Origin: Natrinema salsiterrestre
GTDB lineage: Archaea > Halobacteriota > Halobacteria > Halobacteriales > Natrialbaceae
Reading direction: 5' to 3'
NCBI RefSeq assembly: GCF_029502005.1
Contig: NZ_JAMQOT010000002.1
Coordinates: 248,001-312,000, forward strand
Length of the DNA stretch: 64,000 nt
Of this stretch, positions 16,852-26,067 are shown in pieces. Each line of letters begins with the position of its first letter. The stretch's first letter is position 1. The position numbers and the translations under genes were made by a program. The notes beneath the pieces were generated by a model. That model searched no databases. It saw nothing but the letters and a program-made list of their open reading frames with translations, and had not been told where the DNA came from.

Positions 16852-16950
16852 ACAACCGGGATATGGCCGCGGCTTCCACCGACGAACCGTCGATCCGCGC
16901 CGCTCGACGGACCGATCGACCGTTCGAATCGTCCACACTGGGTGCGAACC

Positions 16951-17712
16951 ATGGTCGATAGCGTCGTCCTCTATCGAGCACCGACGACGGTCTGCGACGT
17001 CGATGCGATCGCTGACTGGCTCGCGGATCGGATCGACGCCGACGTGACCGTCCGCGATCGGTTCCTCGCGGTCCACCGCACCGAAAACCTCCCCGAACGC
17101 TTCGCCGAGGCGCGGGTCCCATCGCCGTACGAGCGCGACACCGGCAACACGATGCTCGGGACGATCCGCTACGAGGAGCGCGCGCTCGAGCACCCCGAGC
17201 GCGAGGACGGCGTCCTCTACGACGGGGTCGGGATCCAGCGTGCACTCAATTCCGCGCTTCCCGCCGAGGAACGGGGGCTCGAGACGCTTCACGTTCCGAT
17301 CCTCGACCGGGCCGTCGGGACCTGGGGCGACCACGACGGCCGCTGGCACAAGCGCGTGACCGTCCTCGGACAGCCCGGACTCGCCTCGGTGCCGGGCCTC
17401 TACGAAGCGCCCGCTAAACCCGAGGCGTACTACAAGGAGAAACAGCGCCACGCACTGCTTTCCGGCGACGCGCCGCCGCGGGAGGTCCTCGAGAATCAGG
17501 TCGAGGGCGACTTCCTCGTCCAGGACGACCCGCGAACGACGGACGCGCTTCGGGGGTACGTCCTGCAGGCGTACCACTTCCTCGAGACCGGTGAGGCATT
17601 CTGCGATCGGGAGGCATGTCGGTTGTTCGACGCACACTACCACGAGGACCTGATCGACGCCCAGCTTCGCGAGCCCGCGTTCTGTAGCGAACACGCGCGG
17701 CTGTACGAGTGA
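16951..17712 (+). CDS. Conserved haloarchaeal protein of unknown function with C-terminal Cys/His motifs
   Basis: 253 residues, soluble. Sequence features are an N-terminal alpha/beta region (VVLYRAPTTV, ADWLADRIDADVTV), DGVGIQRALNSALP, the stretch LDRAVGTWGDHDGRWHKRV and the segment YEAPAKPEAYYKEKQ. The C-terminus has AFCDREACRLFDAHYHEDL and PAFCSEHARLYE, where paired cysteines and histidines could bind metal. The end resembles archaemetzincin-type putative metallopeptidases in layout, but there is no HExxH motif, so I do not assign protease activity. The start at 16951 (ATG GTC GAT) gives the compact domain; the frame is open far upstream because of GC bias. It is a single gene, divergent from the histidine kinase. 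Confidence 0.7.
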   Translation: MVDSVVLYRAPTTVCDVDAIADWLADRIDADVTVRDRFLAVHRTENLPERFAEARVPSPYERDTGNTMLGTIRYEERALEHPEREDGVLYDGVGIQRALNSALPAEERGLETLHVPILDRAVGTWGDHDGRWHKRVTVLGQPGLASVPGLYEAPAKPEAYYKEKQRHALLSGDAPPREVLENQVEGDFLVQDDPRTTDALRGYVLQAYHFLETGEAFCDREACRLFDAHYHEDLIDAQLREPAFCSEHARLYE

Positions 17713-18116
17713 CGATCGAGCATCCCGGTGAAGTACGCGATAGTCTCCCTCGGGTTCCGCTCCCGAACCGATATGCCGTGGCGCGCGCTGTCGGCTGTCT
17801 GAGCGCTAGCGAAGGCAGCCGATGATATTGCGCGAGGGATGAGTGAGCGAAGCGAGGGTGAACGGAGTGAACCCCTCGCAAGGGAACGAATCGGCTGGGG
17901 AGGGCGTGGCCATTCTCTGCCGCCACGATAGCAGGGACACTCTTTTCGAACAGGACTGCCCCTCGCTCACCGATGCCGTTCACGGGTTCGCCCGATATCG
18001 TCCCCAGAAATCTTACGCGATACCCGTCTCTCCGGCCGCTTTCCTTCCCTGAAGCAGGAGCCGCGAATACCCAAATCGGTGCGTACTTTTGTCTCAATCC
18101 GCTCGAGAAACGTACA
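17713..18116. repeat. Intergenic palindromic repeat region
   Basis: 404 nt without a gene. It holds an imperfect hairpin at 17793-17820 (GGCTGTCT paired with AGGCAGCC), a second at 17832-17879 (GCGAGGG paired with CCCTCGC, enclosing GAGTGAGCGAAGCGAGGG and a GTGAAC-GGA-GTGAAC direct repeat), then the GC-rich run GGCTGGGGAGGGCGTGGC. This combination of GAGCGAAGCGAG-type palindromes and GGGGAGGG is a familiar haloarchaeal intergenic repeat, presumably structural or mobile. A TATA-like GTACTTTTG at 18082-18090 should serve the thioesterase gene at 18117. Confidence 0.6.
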
Positions 18117-18527
18117 ATGAGTGCTGAGTTCACAGTCGACATCTCGGTTCGCTATCGCGACCTCGATCCGCTCGACCACGTCAACCACGCCGTCTACGCC
18201 AGCTACCTCGAGATCGCCCGCACCAGCTACCTCCGGGAGATCGCGGCACTGCCCTCCGAGGAAATCTCCTTCGTCATGGCGAACCTCGAGATCTCCTACG
18301 ACCGCCCGATCAGGATGGGCGACGACCCCACGATCGCGCTCTCGGTGTCACGGCTCGGCGACTCGAGTTGCACCATGACCTACGAGATCCGGGCCGACGA
18401 TGCCGTCGCGGCGACCGCCGAAACGACGATCGTCCACGTCGATCCCGAGACGGAGCGGCCGAGCTCGATCCCCGACGGGATGGCGCGACGGATTCGGGAG
18501 TACGAGGGCCTCGAGGCGACGGCATAA
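18117..18527 (+). CDS. Acyl-CoA thioesterase (4HBT hot-dog fold)
   Basis: 136 residues, the usual length for a single hot-dog domain. The N-terminal VRYRDLDPLDHVNHAVYASYLEIAR is the classic 4-hydroxybenzoyl-CoA thioesterase/YbgC-type signature, with the catalytic aspartate in RDLD and the N-H-x-x-Y-x-x-Y/F pattern. The rest forms the antiparallel sheet (VMANLEISYDRPIRMGD, CTMTYEIRADD). It hydrolyses acyl-CoA thioesters in the cytoplasm; the acyl chain is unknown. I chose the ATG at 18117 because it gives the canonical N-terminus and follows a TATA-like GTACTTTTG at a suitable distance. It is convergent with the methyltransferase gene. Confidence 0.9.
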   Translation: MSAEFTVDISVRYRDLDPLDHVNHAVYASYLEIARTSYLREIAALPSEEISFVMANLEISYDRPIRMGDDPTIALSVSRLGDSSCTMTYEIRADDAVAATAETTIVHVDPETERPSSIPDGMARRIREYEGLEATA

Positions 18528-18558
18528 TCGGGTCGGAACGGCGCGGATATCTCTTCCC

Positions 18559-19245
18559 TCACTCGAGCCGCCCGCCCGTAAGCCGAACTACGCCGAAAAC
18601 GTGCGTCTCGTCCGCGACGGCGATAGCGCGCTCGCGGAGGCGGGCGTGTGCGGCGTCGATCTTCTCGTCGAGCCGTCGGTGTGGATCGTCCTCGTACCGA
18701 AGCTTGGTCGTCGGCGGCGTCGAGAGGACGACGATCGCCCGGAAGACCGCGTTGACCGGCGGGGCGTACCATTCCTGACTTCGAGCGGCGTTTGCGAGAA
18801 CGACGGTGCCGTCGGGACCGACGAGGTCGCACCAGTCGTCGACCGCGTCCGCCGGGTCCTCGAGCATTCCGGCGACGAACGTCGCGAGGACGGCGTCGAT
18901 CTCACCGGCGTCTCCTTCCGAACCCTCGCTGCCGACCGGCGGCCGCGTCGCGTCCCCTCGCAGGACGTGGACGTTGTCGTACGCCGCGGTGGCCGCACGC
19001 GCCCGCTCGAGCACCGGTCCCGTGAAATCGAGTCCGATCACGGTTCCCTCGGGACCGACTCGCTCGCGGAGATACGGGAGGTTCGCGCCGGTGCCACACC
19101 CCATTTCGACGACGGTGTCGCCGGGATCGAGTCGACAGGCGGCGGCCGCCCGGTCCCGGAGCCGTGCGATACCCGGCGTTCGGCGTGCGATCAGATCGTA
19201 GAGGCGCGCCCAGCGGCCGTAGAACTCCTGTGCTGATTCGGTCAT
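18559..19245 (-). CDS. Class I SAM-dependent methyltransferase (UbiE/COQ5-like)
   Basis: 228 residues. Motif I is VVEMGCGTGANLPYL, motif II follows as VIGLDFTGPVLERAR, and the acidic loop is HVLRGDATRPP; this is the Rossmann methyltransferase core with the order of UbiE-like enzymes. The N-terminus EFYGRWARLYDLIAR also fits the UbiE group (FYDxxAxxYD). The target is not visible; quinone, lipid or small-molecule methylation is possible. The C-terminal half carries a helical cap (LRYEDDPHRRLDEKIDAAHARLRER). The gene ends 31 nt from the convergent thioesterase stop and starts 30 nt downstream of thiR, so it may be read in one unit with thiR. Confidence 0.85.
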   Translation of the reverse strand: MTESAQEFYGRWARLYDLIARRTPGIARLRDRAAAACRLDPGDTVVEMGCGTGANLPYLRERVGPEGTVIGLDFTGPVLERARAATAAYDNVHVLRGDATRPPVGSEGSEGDAGEIDAVLATFVAGMLEDPADAVDDWCDLVGPDGTVVLANAARSQEWYAPPVNAVFRAIVVLSTPPTTKLRYEDDPHRRLDEKIDAAHARLRERAIAVADETHVFGVVRLTGGRLE

Positions 19246-19275
19246 GGCCTGCGCTCGCTATCGTCCATCGGCGGC

Positions 19276-20190
19276 TCAGATGATCGACCGGATCGCGTCC
19301 GCGACGGACTCGGCGTCGGGACCGAGGACGTAGATCAGCGGCTCGATGCCCATGCCGCCGGTCTGGTACAGCACCGTCGCCGCCGGCTCGTCTTCGATCG
19401 CCGCGCCGACGCTCGAGGCGACGTCGCCCGATTCGTCGAACTCGGCGGCGACGTGGCCTCGTTCGGTCAGGTCGTCGATGAGTCCCGGCTCGTACGTGAC
19501 GTTGATCCCCGCCGAAACGTCCGCGCCGTGACGGCGCGCGGCGAGTAACACGCGAGCGACGTGCTCGGAGACGCCGAACTCGGGATCCGCGGGGACGGTG
19601 GTTCGCCCTTTCACGTCGAAAATCCGCCCGGGGACGCCCGCGACGTCGTCGACGTCGTCGGCGTCCGGCGTACAGGCGACCAGGTTCGAGCCGACCGCGG
19701 GGATCAGGTTCGTGAACCCGCTGGCGGTCTCGAGCATGCCCAGCCCGCGCCGGAGCGACGAGAGGACGCGCTCGCTCGTCCGGAGATCGCTCTCGGGGTC
19801 GTGAACTCGGAACCCGGAGCCGTGATCGGCGAGTTCCGGCACGGCCTCCTCGTGGAGCTGCGCGAGGAGGTCGCCACCGGACTCGAGGTCGCGGATCAGG
19901 ACCTCGATCTCGATCAGGGCCTGCACGGGCGAGATGTCGCCGGCCGCCAGCCCGGTGCCGAGTTCGTCGACGAGCGTCCGGACCCGCTGATCCTCGGCGA
20001 TACGGTCGTTGATCGTGACGTCGCCGTGAGCGTACTTCGAGACGGCGCTCTGGCTGATGCCGAGCACTGCGGCGACGTCGCTCTGCGTGAACCCGCGGTC
20101 CCGGAGATCGCCGGCGAGCAGCGACCTGATAGTGGGGAGGAACTCGTCTACGACGATTTCTTCGACGAATTGCATTCGTTGCTCGGGCAT
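19276..20190 (-). CDS. thiR: Thiamine-responsive regulator, HTH plus ThiN domain (ThiR type)
   Basis: 304 residues from the ATG at 20190. Residues 34-56 form a Cro/XRE-like helix-turn-helix (FTQSDVAAVLGISQSAVSKY). After a helical linker, residues from about 120 on match the ThiN domain, known as the thiamine phosphate synthase module fused to ThiD in archaea (MLETASGFTNLIPAVGSNLVAC, GRIFDVKGRTTVP, FGVSEHVARVLLAARRHG, TGGMGIEPLIYVLG). The HTH-ThiN combination is the archaeal thiamine regulator ThiR, in which the ThiN domain senses the thiamine phosphate ligand. A likely target, thi4, is in this window. An upstream ATG (20376) is unlikely, since it would overlap the DUF420 gene and add low-complexity residues. 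Confidence 0.85.
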   Translation of the reverse strand: MPEQRMQFVEEIVVDEFLPTIRSLLAGDLRDRGFTQSDVAAVLGISQSAVSKYAHGDVTINDRIAEDQRVRTLVDELGTGLAAGDISPVQALIEIEVLIRDLESGGDLLAQLHEEAVPELADHGSGFRVHDPESDLRTSERVLSSLRRGLGMLETASGFTNLIPAVGSNLVACTPDADDVDDVAGVPGRIFDVKGRTTVPADPEFGVSEHVARVLLAARRHGADVSAGINVTYEPGLIDDLTERGHVAAEFDESGDVASSVGAAIEDEPAATVLYQTGGMGIEPLIYVLGPDAESVADAIRSII

Positions 20191-20276
20191 AGGAACGGCC
20201 AGCGGGATAACTTGTCGGTACCGAGGGTGCGCCGGGCTCGGGGAAGACTCGGAAGGGACGAAACGGAATCGAACCG

Positions 20277-20882
20277 CTAGAAGACGATCGGGCCGATCAT
20301 CGACGCGAACTCGTAGCTGAAAGCGTGGTTGAGCAGGACGTACGTGACGACGCCGAGGAAGAGACTCAGGATCCACGAGCCCGCGGCGATCCGACCGACT
20401 CGAGCGTGGGACGTGGTCCGGAGTTCGGCGGGCGTGTGGGTCACTCCGAGTACCAGCGCGTAGAGGACGACCGGAACCGAGACGATCGAGAGGATGATGT
20501 GGATCGCCAGCATCACGAGATAGGCGTAGTAGACCGGGTCGGGGCCGACGAACTCCTTCGTCCCGCCGCCGCCGACCTTGAGCAGGTAGACGACCAGGAA
20601 TCCGAGGATCAACACGAACCCGCTACTCATCGCCGCCCGGTGTTTCTCGACCTCGCCGGCGCGGATCCAGTACCACCCGAGCACCAACACGATCGTCGCG
20701 GTGGTGTTGATGACCGCGATCACGTGGGAGAGCAGGTTGACCTGCGCGTTCGTCAAGTCCGGATAGAGCGGGATATCCAGGAGGAACGTCCCGAGCACCA
20801 GCGCGTACCCGACGATCGTCAGGACGATCGTTGCACCGATCGGCTGCTCGCGGAGCCGGCGTCTCGCGTCAGCGGTTGCCAT
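20277..20882 (-). CDS. DUF420 family membrane protein
   Basis: 201 residues with five or six hydrophobic helices. The loops YPDLTNAQVNLLSHVIAVINTTAT, AGEVEKHRAAM and VYYAYLVMLAIHIILS fit DUF420, a family often found beside heme-copper oxidase and cytochrome assembly genes; histidines within helices (LLSHV, EKHR, AIHI) could contact heme or copper. Here it has no oxidase neighbour. It is upstream of thiR on the same strand, 86 nt apart. The ATG at 20882 precedes a short cytoplasmic arm. Function unknown beyond a suspected role in oxidase assembly known from context in other genomes. Confidence 0.8.
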   Translation of the reverse strand: MATADARRRLREQPIGATIVLTIVGYALVLGTFLLDIPLYPDLTNAQVNLLSHVIAVINTTATIVLVLGWYWIRAGEVEKHRAAMSSGFVLILGFLVVYLLKVGGGGTKEFVGPDPVYYAYLVMLAIHIILSIVSVPVVLYALVLGVTHTPAELRTTSHARVGRIAAGSWILSLFLGVVTYVLLNHAFSYEFASMIGPIVF

Positions 20883-21014
20883 TATCCGACGTTAGGAGCA
20901 CCGCCGTATCACCCTTGCTGTTCCAGCACGCTCGCACGGGGAATTAATCGCGATCCGCATTCGGGATCCGAGTCGATCGGCGACCCGACTCACCGGGAGT
21001 CGAACCGATACGGG

Positions 21015-21785
21015 TCAGTCCCGATCGAACGGGAACCGGTCGAGTCGCTCGCGAACGAGCGGTTTCAGGTCGAAGATGTACCGTTCGGTGTCCGCGAAGC
21101 CGCCGTCGTCGGACTCCTCGTGCGGAACGTGTTGCGTGTAAATCACCTGTTCGACGTCGACGTCGCCCGGGATTTCCTGGGCGACGACGACCCCGTCCAC
21201 TGCTCGCCCCGGTTCGAGTTCGACGTCCGTCCCGACCCATCGCTCGGGGAAGTCGGTGGCGTGGGCGGCGACGATACTCGAGCCCTCGTAGAGGAACCCG
21301 TCGTCGCCGATGAAACTCGTGTTCGTCTTCCCCTGCCAGGAGAGAGATCGGGCGCTCATATTGTGGATGCGGAAGAACGCGACCGTCCGCTCGGTCGCGG
21401 CAGTAACGGGGCCGTCGACCAGCGCCGCGAGGTCGACGTCGTGAACCAGTCCGGCGAGCGTCACCGTGAGGTATTCGCCGCTGACCGTCAGTTCGTGGGT
21501 TCGATCGCGGTCGTCGGTATCGTCGCGCTCGTCCGGATCGTAGGTTGGCCGCTGGCGGCGGTGTGACCCCGGGTGTCCCCGGGTAATCGCACCCCCGTCC
21601 GTCTCGCGTTCGCCCGGCACCCGCTCGCCGAGGATCGCTTCGTACGCCTCTTTGATTCGTATGAACTGTTCTCGAGAGCCACCCTGGTCCGGATGGTGTT
21701 CCTTCAGTAAGGACCTATAGGCCCGCCGAACTGCCCGTTCGTCGGCATCGACGGATAGTCCGAGGACCTCGTAGTGGCTCTCCAT
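21015..21785 (-). CDS. J-domain (DnaJ-like) protein
   Basis: 256 residues. The J domain is at residues 1-55 (HYEVLGLSVDADERAVRRAYRSL) with the essential HPD tripeptide at 31-33, followed by a charged linker (60-90). The C-terminal 160 residues form an unrecognised beta-rich domain (VSGEYLTVTLAGLVHDVDLAAL, TNTSFIGDDGFLYEGSS). It lacks the Gly/Phe and zinc-finger regions of true DnaJ, so it is a specialised co-chaperone that should stimulate an Hsp70 ATPase; its client is unknown. It is a single gene on the minus strand, just downstream of the frameshifted HalOD1 gene. The start is clear because the J domain begins immediately. Confidence 0.88.
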   Translation of the reverse strand: MESHYEVLGLSVDADERAVRRAYRSLLKEHHPDQGGSREQFIRIKEAYEAILGERVPGERETDGGAITRGHPGSHRRQRPTYDPDERDDTDDRDRTHELTVSGEYLTVTLAGLVHDVDLAALVDGPVTAATERTVAFFRIHNMSARSLSWQGKTNTSFIGDDGFLYEGSSIVAAHATDFPERWVGTDVELEPGRAVDGVVVAQEIPGDVDVEQVIYTQHVPHEESDDGGFADTERYIFDLKPLVRERLDRFPFDRD

Positions 21786-21878
21786 CGTGGCGGTAATCGA
21801 TCCTTCGTCGAAAAGAGTCTTTCCGTGTTCGGTCTCAACTGGTCCGTCGGGTGCCCGAATTCACGGTCCGATACGCCG

Positions 21879-22173
21879 TCAATTGCCCCGTTCGTTCCGT
21901 CCCTCGAGCGACACCGATCCGTCCCGCTCGACGGTGACGTCGTAGCCACAGAAGGGGAAGGAGACGGTCCCCGCCGGGTCTGCTCGTCCCGTTAGACCGA
22001 TCCGCGAAAACCGCATCGAGCGCCGTCGGGTCGACGACGGCGTGGAGCGACTCGTACTCCGGCGGCGAGACCGTCGTCGGTGGAACGCCTTCCGCTTCGG
22101 CGACCGCTTCGATCACCGCCCGGCTCGCCGGCGTTCCTGTCGGGCCGTCGGCGCTATCCCCACCCCTCTCCAT
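21879..22173 (-). pseudogene. HalOD1 output-domain protein, frameshifted
   Basis: Starting at ATG 22173 the frame encodes MERGGDSADG, then ASRAVIEAVAEAEGVPP and YESLHAVVDPTALDAVF, the first half of a HalOD1 domain as found in small haloarchaeal proteins and at the ends of sensor proteins. Around 21976 the meaning moves to the next frame: GTVSFPFCGYDVTVERDGSV, the typical second half (a GYxVTV strand), ending at TGA 21879. The total, 295 nt, is one base more than a multiple of three. Skipping one G in the GGCGGGG run restores a 97-residue protein. This is a one-base insertion, either real or a read error in a G-rich run. The domain's role is signal output; the mechanism is unknown. Confidence 0.72.
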
Positions 22174-22299
22174 GTACTCGGTCTTTTCAAAGTCGATCGA
22201 ATAAAGCTGTTCTTCCGGTCTCGGTCGCACTCGCGGTCGATCACGGTCGCGGACGAAGACGGCCACCGCGGTCGGATCGAAGGACGCCCGGACGGACGG

Positions 22300-25056
22300 T
22301 CACCTGATGTGAATCGCGGGTTTGCCGGGCCGGGCTCGAGCCGCGTGCTCGTCGTCCGTGCTCGCCCGTCGGACGACGACGTCCGCTCCGAACTCGTCGG
22401 TGACGAGCCAGGACGCGCGGTCGAGGATCGCCGACTCGCGATCCCCGGTGAGCGTCTGTCCGCTTTCATCGCCGTCGTGGCCGGCCAGTTCACCGACGAA
22501 GGCCGCGACGGTCTCACGGTCGGCATCGATTACGTCGTCCTCGAGCACGCGGTCGACCACCGACCCGACGTCGTCGATCCCGTCGGCCTCTGCACTCGCA
22601 CTCCGGTTCGTCAGATGGGCGGCACGGTACTTCCACTCCGGAGCGACGACCAGTTCGATCCGTTCCGGTTCGTCGATCGCGGCGACGTCGACGATGTCTC
22701 GCACGTCCCCGAGCGTTCGCTCGACCAGCTGCCGCTCGAGCCGGTAGGACGAGGCGTCGTGAGTCGGTTCGGGCCAGTCGGCCTCGACGGCGAGTCCCTC
22801 CCCGCGGAGTTTGTTCCAGAGTTCTTCGCCGAGGTGGGGCGCCATGGGCGCGATCAGCGCGGCGAGCGTACGCATTCCGCGTCGGTAGACGTCGCCGTGC
22901 GGGCCGTCGTACTCGCGGTATCGTCGGAGTAAGCGTGCCAGCTCTCGGATCTCGGTCGCGGCACGGTGGAACCGGAACCGGTCGTACTCCTCGGTGACCG
23001 CCGCGGTCGTTCGATCGATCTCCCGTGCCACGTAGTCGTCGTGTTCGCGCCGCTCGACGCGGGGCGTGCCCTCGTCGACGAACTCGGTCGCCATCCGATA
23101 GAGCGTTTGCTGCAGGTCGTACGCTCCGCGGACGTTGTTGGCGGTCCACTCGAAGTCCTGTTCGGGGTGAGCCGCCGAGAGCACGAACAGCCGGGTCGTC
23201 TCCGCACCGTACTCCTCGGGGGTGACGACGTTCCCCTTCGAACTGGACATCTTCTCGCCGTCGTACAGCACCGTCCCCTGGCTCATGAGCTCCCGAATCG
23301 GTTCTCGCCGCTCGAGAAGCCCGATATCGGCCAGCGCCTTCGTAAAGAAGCGGGTGTACAGCAGGTGGAGGATGGCGTGTTCGTCGCCGCCGACGTAGAC
23401 GTCGATCGGCAGCCAGTCGTCGGCGAGCTCCGCGTCGAACGGCGCATCCGCGAGGTCCGGCGAGAGGAAGCGCAGGTAGTACCACGAGGAGTCGACGAAC
23501 GTGTCCATCGTGTCCGTTTCGCGGCGGGCGGGCCCGCCGCAGTCGGGGCAGGTCGTCTCGCGGAACGACTCGTGGGCCTCGAGCGGGTTGCCCGTGGTCC
23601 GAACGAACTCGGGGAGTTCGACGGGCAGCTCCTCGTCCGGCACGAGGACGTGGCCGCAGTCGTCGCAGTGGACGACCGGGATCGGCGTCCCCCAGTAGCG
23701 CTGCCGGGAGATCAGCCAGTCCCGCAGCCGGTAGGTGACGTCTTCAGCGAGCGCGTCGTGGTCCGCCACGAGCCGTTCGCTGGCGATCTCGCTCGCGAGC
23801 CCGTCGTACTCGCCGCTGTTCTCGAGGATCCCCTCGCCGGTGTAGGCCGGCGTTTCGTCGGTTTCGTCGTCGCTACTGTCGACTGTCCGATCATCTCCGC
23901 CCTCGGGAACGATCACGCGCTCGACCGGGAGATCGTGTTCGCGTGCGAAGGAGCGATCGCGCTCGTTGTGGCCGGGAACGCCCATGACGGCCCCGGTGCC
24001 GACGTCCTCGAGAACGTAGCCGGCGACGTAGACGGGGAGTTCCTCGCCGGTGAGCGGGTGGATCGCCGTCGCGTCCGTTTCGACGCCCGAAAAGCCGACT
24101 TCGTCGGGGTCCTGTTCGCGGACGGTCTCGACGTACTCCGCGACGTCGTCGTTGTCGTCGGCCAGTGTCCGAGCCAGTTCGTGCCCCGGCGACACCGCGA
24201 GGTAGGTCGCGCCGTAGACCGTCTCCGGGCGCGTGGTGAACACGTCGACGGGACCGCTCTCTTCGGTATCGTCACCGTACCCGGTCACGTCGAACGTGAT
24301 CCGCGCGCCTTCCTGCCGGCCGATCCAGTTGCGCTGGATCTCGCGAACGCCCTCCGGCCACCCCTCGAGTTCGTCGAGTCCCTCGTGGAGCTCCTCGGCG
24401 TAGTCGGTGATCGTGAAGAACCACTGGTCGAGTTCGCGCCGTCCGACGGGGGTCTCGCAGCGCCAGCAGACGCGGTCGCCGTCGCTGCTCGCAGCCTCAT
24501 CGCTCCCCTGATCCGAAGGCCCGTTGCGCTCGTCCTCGCGCTCGGCGACCTGGGCGTCGGCCAGCACCGTCTCGCAGTCGGGACACCAGTTGACCGTCGC
24601 CGCCTCGTACTCGACGAGCCCAGCCTCGTAGAGCCGTTTGAACAGCCACTGGTTCCACCGGTAATACTCCGGTTCGCAGGTGGTAATCTCCCGAGACCAG
24701 TCGTAGCCGAAGCCCATGGTCTCGAGTTCCTCGCGCATCCGCCGGATACACGCCTCGGTCCAGGATCGCGGGTCCGTCTTCCGCTCGAAGGCGGCGTTTT
24801 CGGCGGGAAGACCGAACGCGTCCCACCCCATGGGGTGGAGGACGTCGTCGCCCCGCATGCGGCGATAGCGCGAGTACGCGTCCGTAATCGCGTAGTTTCG
24901 GACGTGCCCCATGTGGAGCGTGCCCGACGTGTAGGGGAACATGCCGAGCACGTAGGTCGGATCGTCGGCGTCGGCATCGAGCGCGTAGACGTCCTCGCGC
25001 TCCCAGACGTACTGCCAGAACTCCTGTACCTGCGCGTGATCGTAATGACTCGTCAT
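22300..25056 (-). CDS. leuS: Leucyl-tRNA synthetase
   Basis: 918 residues of class I synthetase. The HIGH motif reads HMGH (48-51) after MFPYTSGTL, and the KMSKS motif is KMSSS (602-606). The editing domain (CP1) lies about 225-430 and includes the threonine-rich loop [13 protein letters not shown] and [16 protein letters not shown] zinc-binding insertion ([13 protein letters not shown] ... CWRCETPV) holds a halophile-type acidic insert near 185-205. The C-terminal anticodon domain is present. It charges tRNA-Leu in the cytoplasm. The motif layout resembles bacterial-type LeuS, which haloarchaea commonly carry. Start ATG 25056. It is divergent from the acidic anchored protein gene. All key residues are intact. 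Confidence 0.96.
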   Translation of the reverse strand: MTSHYDHAQVQEFWQYVWEREDVYALDADADDPTYVLGMFPYTSGTLHMGHVRNYAITDAYSRYRRMRGDDVLHPMGWDAFGLPAENAAFERKTDPRSWTEACIRRMREELETMGFGYDWSREITTCEPEYYRWNQWLFKRLYEAGLVEYEAATVNWCPDCETVLADAQVAEREDERNGPSDQGSDEAASSDGDRVCWRCETPVGRRELDQWFFTITDYAEELHEGLDELEGWPEGVREIQRNWIGRQEGARITFDVTGYGDDTEESGPVDVFTTRPETVYGATYLAVSPGHELARTLADDNDDVAEYVETVREQDPDEVGFSGVETDATAIHPLTGEELPVYVAGYVLEDVGTGAVMGVPGHNERDRSFAREHDLPVERVIVPEGGDDRTVDSSDDETDETPAYTGEGILENSGEYDGLASEIASERLVADHDALAEDVTYRLRDWLISRQRYWGTPIPVVHCDDCGHVLVPDEELPVELPEFVRTTGNPLEAHESFRETTCPDCGGPARRETDTMDTFVDSSWYYLRFLSPDLADAPFDAELADDWLPIDVYVGGDEHAILHLLYTRFFTKALADIGLLERREPIRELMSQGTVLYDGEKMSSSKGNVVTPEEYGAETTRLFVLSAAHPEQDFEWTANNVRGAYDLQQTLYRMATEFVDEGTPRVERREHDDYVAREIDRTTAAVTEEYDRFRFHRAATEIRELARLLRRYREYDGPHGDVYRRGMRTLAALIAPMAPHLGEELWNKLRGEGLAVEADWPEPTHDASSYRLERQLVERTLGDVRDIVDVAAIDEPERIELVVAPEWKYRAAHLTNRSASAEADGIDDVGSVVDRVLEDDVIDADRETVAAFVGELAGHDGDESGQTLTGDRESAILDRASWLVTDEFGADVVVRRASTDDEHAARARPGKPAIHIR

Positions 25057-25270
25057 TGTCGGCGAGGTCCGTTATCATCCACTGAGTGGGCCGGCTATAT
25101 CATTGTTCGGCCGTTCGGTGATGCCATCCGGCGTCGCGACCGGAATCGTCCGGCTCGACTCGAGCATTGGGGGCCGCATACCGGTCCCGTCGCAGCCGCC
25201 GGGTGCCGCCCGCGCCCACTGTGGGCCGAGATTAACAAAGCGCGTCGATCGCCTCCGATCGACTGGTACC

Positions 25271-25963
25271 ATGTCCCGCATTCGAGACGACCTCCCGTCG
25301 GCGTTCGCGATGCTGCTCACCATCGCGGCCGTTGCCCTCGCGTTCGGCGCCCTCACGGTCGTTTTCGCCCCGGATATGACGGCCGAGGAAACGGATTCGC
25401 CCACCACCGCCGTGGAGGGCGACGGCGTCTCGGCCGCTGAATCCACCGAGGCGAGCGACGAAGACGAGACGGCCGAGACGACTGCCACCGATACCGATAG
25501 CTCGCTCTCCGACGGTGACGAGAGCGACTCGAGCGGATCGGCGTCCGAATCCGATCCACCGAGCGACGGCGAGTCGTCTATCGACGACGATCCCGAGGAG
25601 TCGCCCGAACCGCCAGCCGAGTCACCCGACGACCCCGAAGAACCGTCCGAATCAACGGTTGACTCCGACGATGACGATGCCGAACCAGCTGAATCTTCCG
25701 ACGATGACGACGATGACGACGACACGCCAGACGAATCCGAAGAACCAACATCTGACGATGGCGCTGACGACTCCGGTATCGACGAACTCGAGGAGGTACT
25801 CGAGGACGTCGGACTGACGGACGACGCAGACGAGGAGGAATCTGCGGAGGACGACCGAAGTTCACCGGGTGACGACGAGCGGGGACCACCGGAAGACGCT
25901 GGCCCGCCAGGGGACGATCGCGGCCCGCCCGACGACGTCGATCCGTTCGGAGACGACGGCTGA
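25271..25963 (+). CDS. Membrane-anchored acidic low-complexity protein
   Basis: 230 residues from ATG 25271. One hydrophobic helix near the N-terminus (residues about 11-33, SAFAMLLTIAAVALAFGALTV) acts as a signal anchor. Everything after it is disordered and dominated by Asp, Glu, Ser, Thr and Pro, with DDDD runs and a closing GPPEDAGPPGDDRGPPDD repeat. The net charge is strongly negative, so the tail should lie outside the cell and stay soluble in high salt. I recognise no domain. It may be a cell-surface spacer or simply a poorly conserved protein. Composition repeats make it prone to length change. It is divergent from leuS, with 214 nt between them in which I see only promoter-like sequence. 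Confidence 0.7.
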   Translation: MSRIRDDLPSAFAMLLTIAAVALAFGALTVVFAPDMTAEETDSPTTAVEGDGVSAAESTEASDEDETAETTATDTDSSLSDGDESDSSGSASESDPPSDGESSIDDDPEESPEPPAESPDDPEEPSESTVDSDDDDAEPAESSDDDDDDDDTPDESEEPTSDDGADDSGIDELEEVLEDVGLTDDADEEESAEDDRSSPGDDERGPPEDAGPPGDDRGPPDDVDPFGDDG

Positions 25964-26067
25964 CTGCGAGCGACCCTCGCTGAAACCCCTGTGTGGACAC
26001 GTCCCGTCGAAATCGATCGACATCTACAGGACGGAACGGGAACGAAAACGGACCGCGATCGGGGGAG

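Noticed and set aside
14842-16950. Extension of the Cys/His protein far upstream on the plus strand
   Set aside because: The extension is antisense to an intact histidine kinase; the family-like sequence begins only at 16951.
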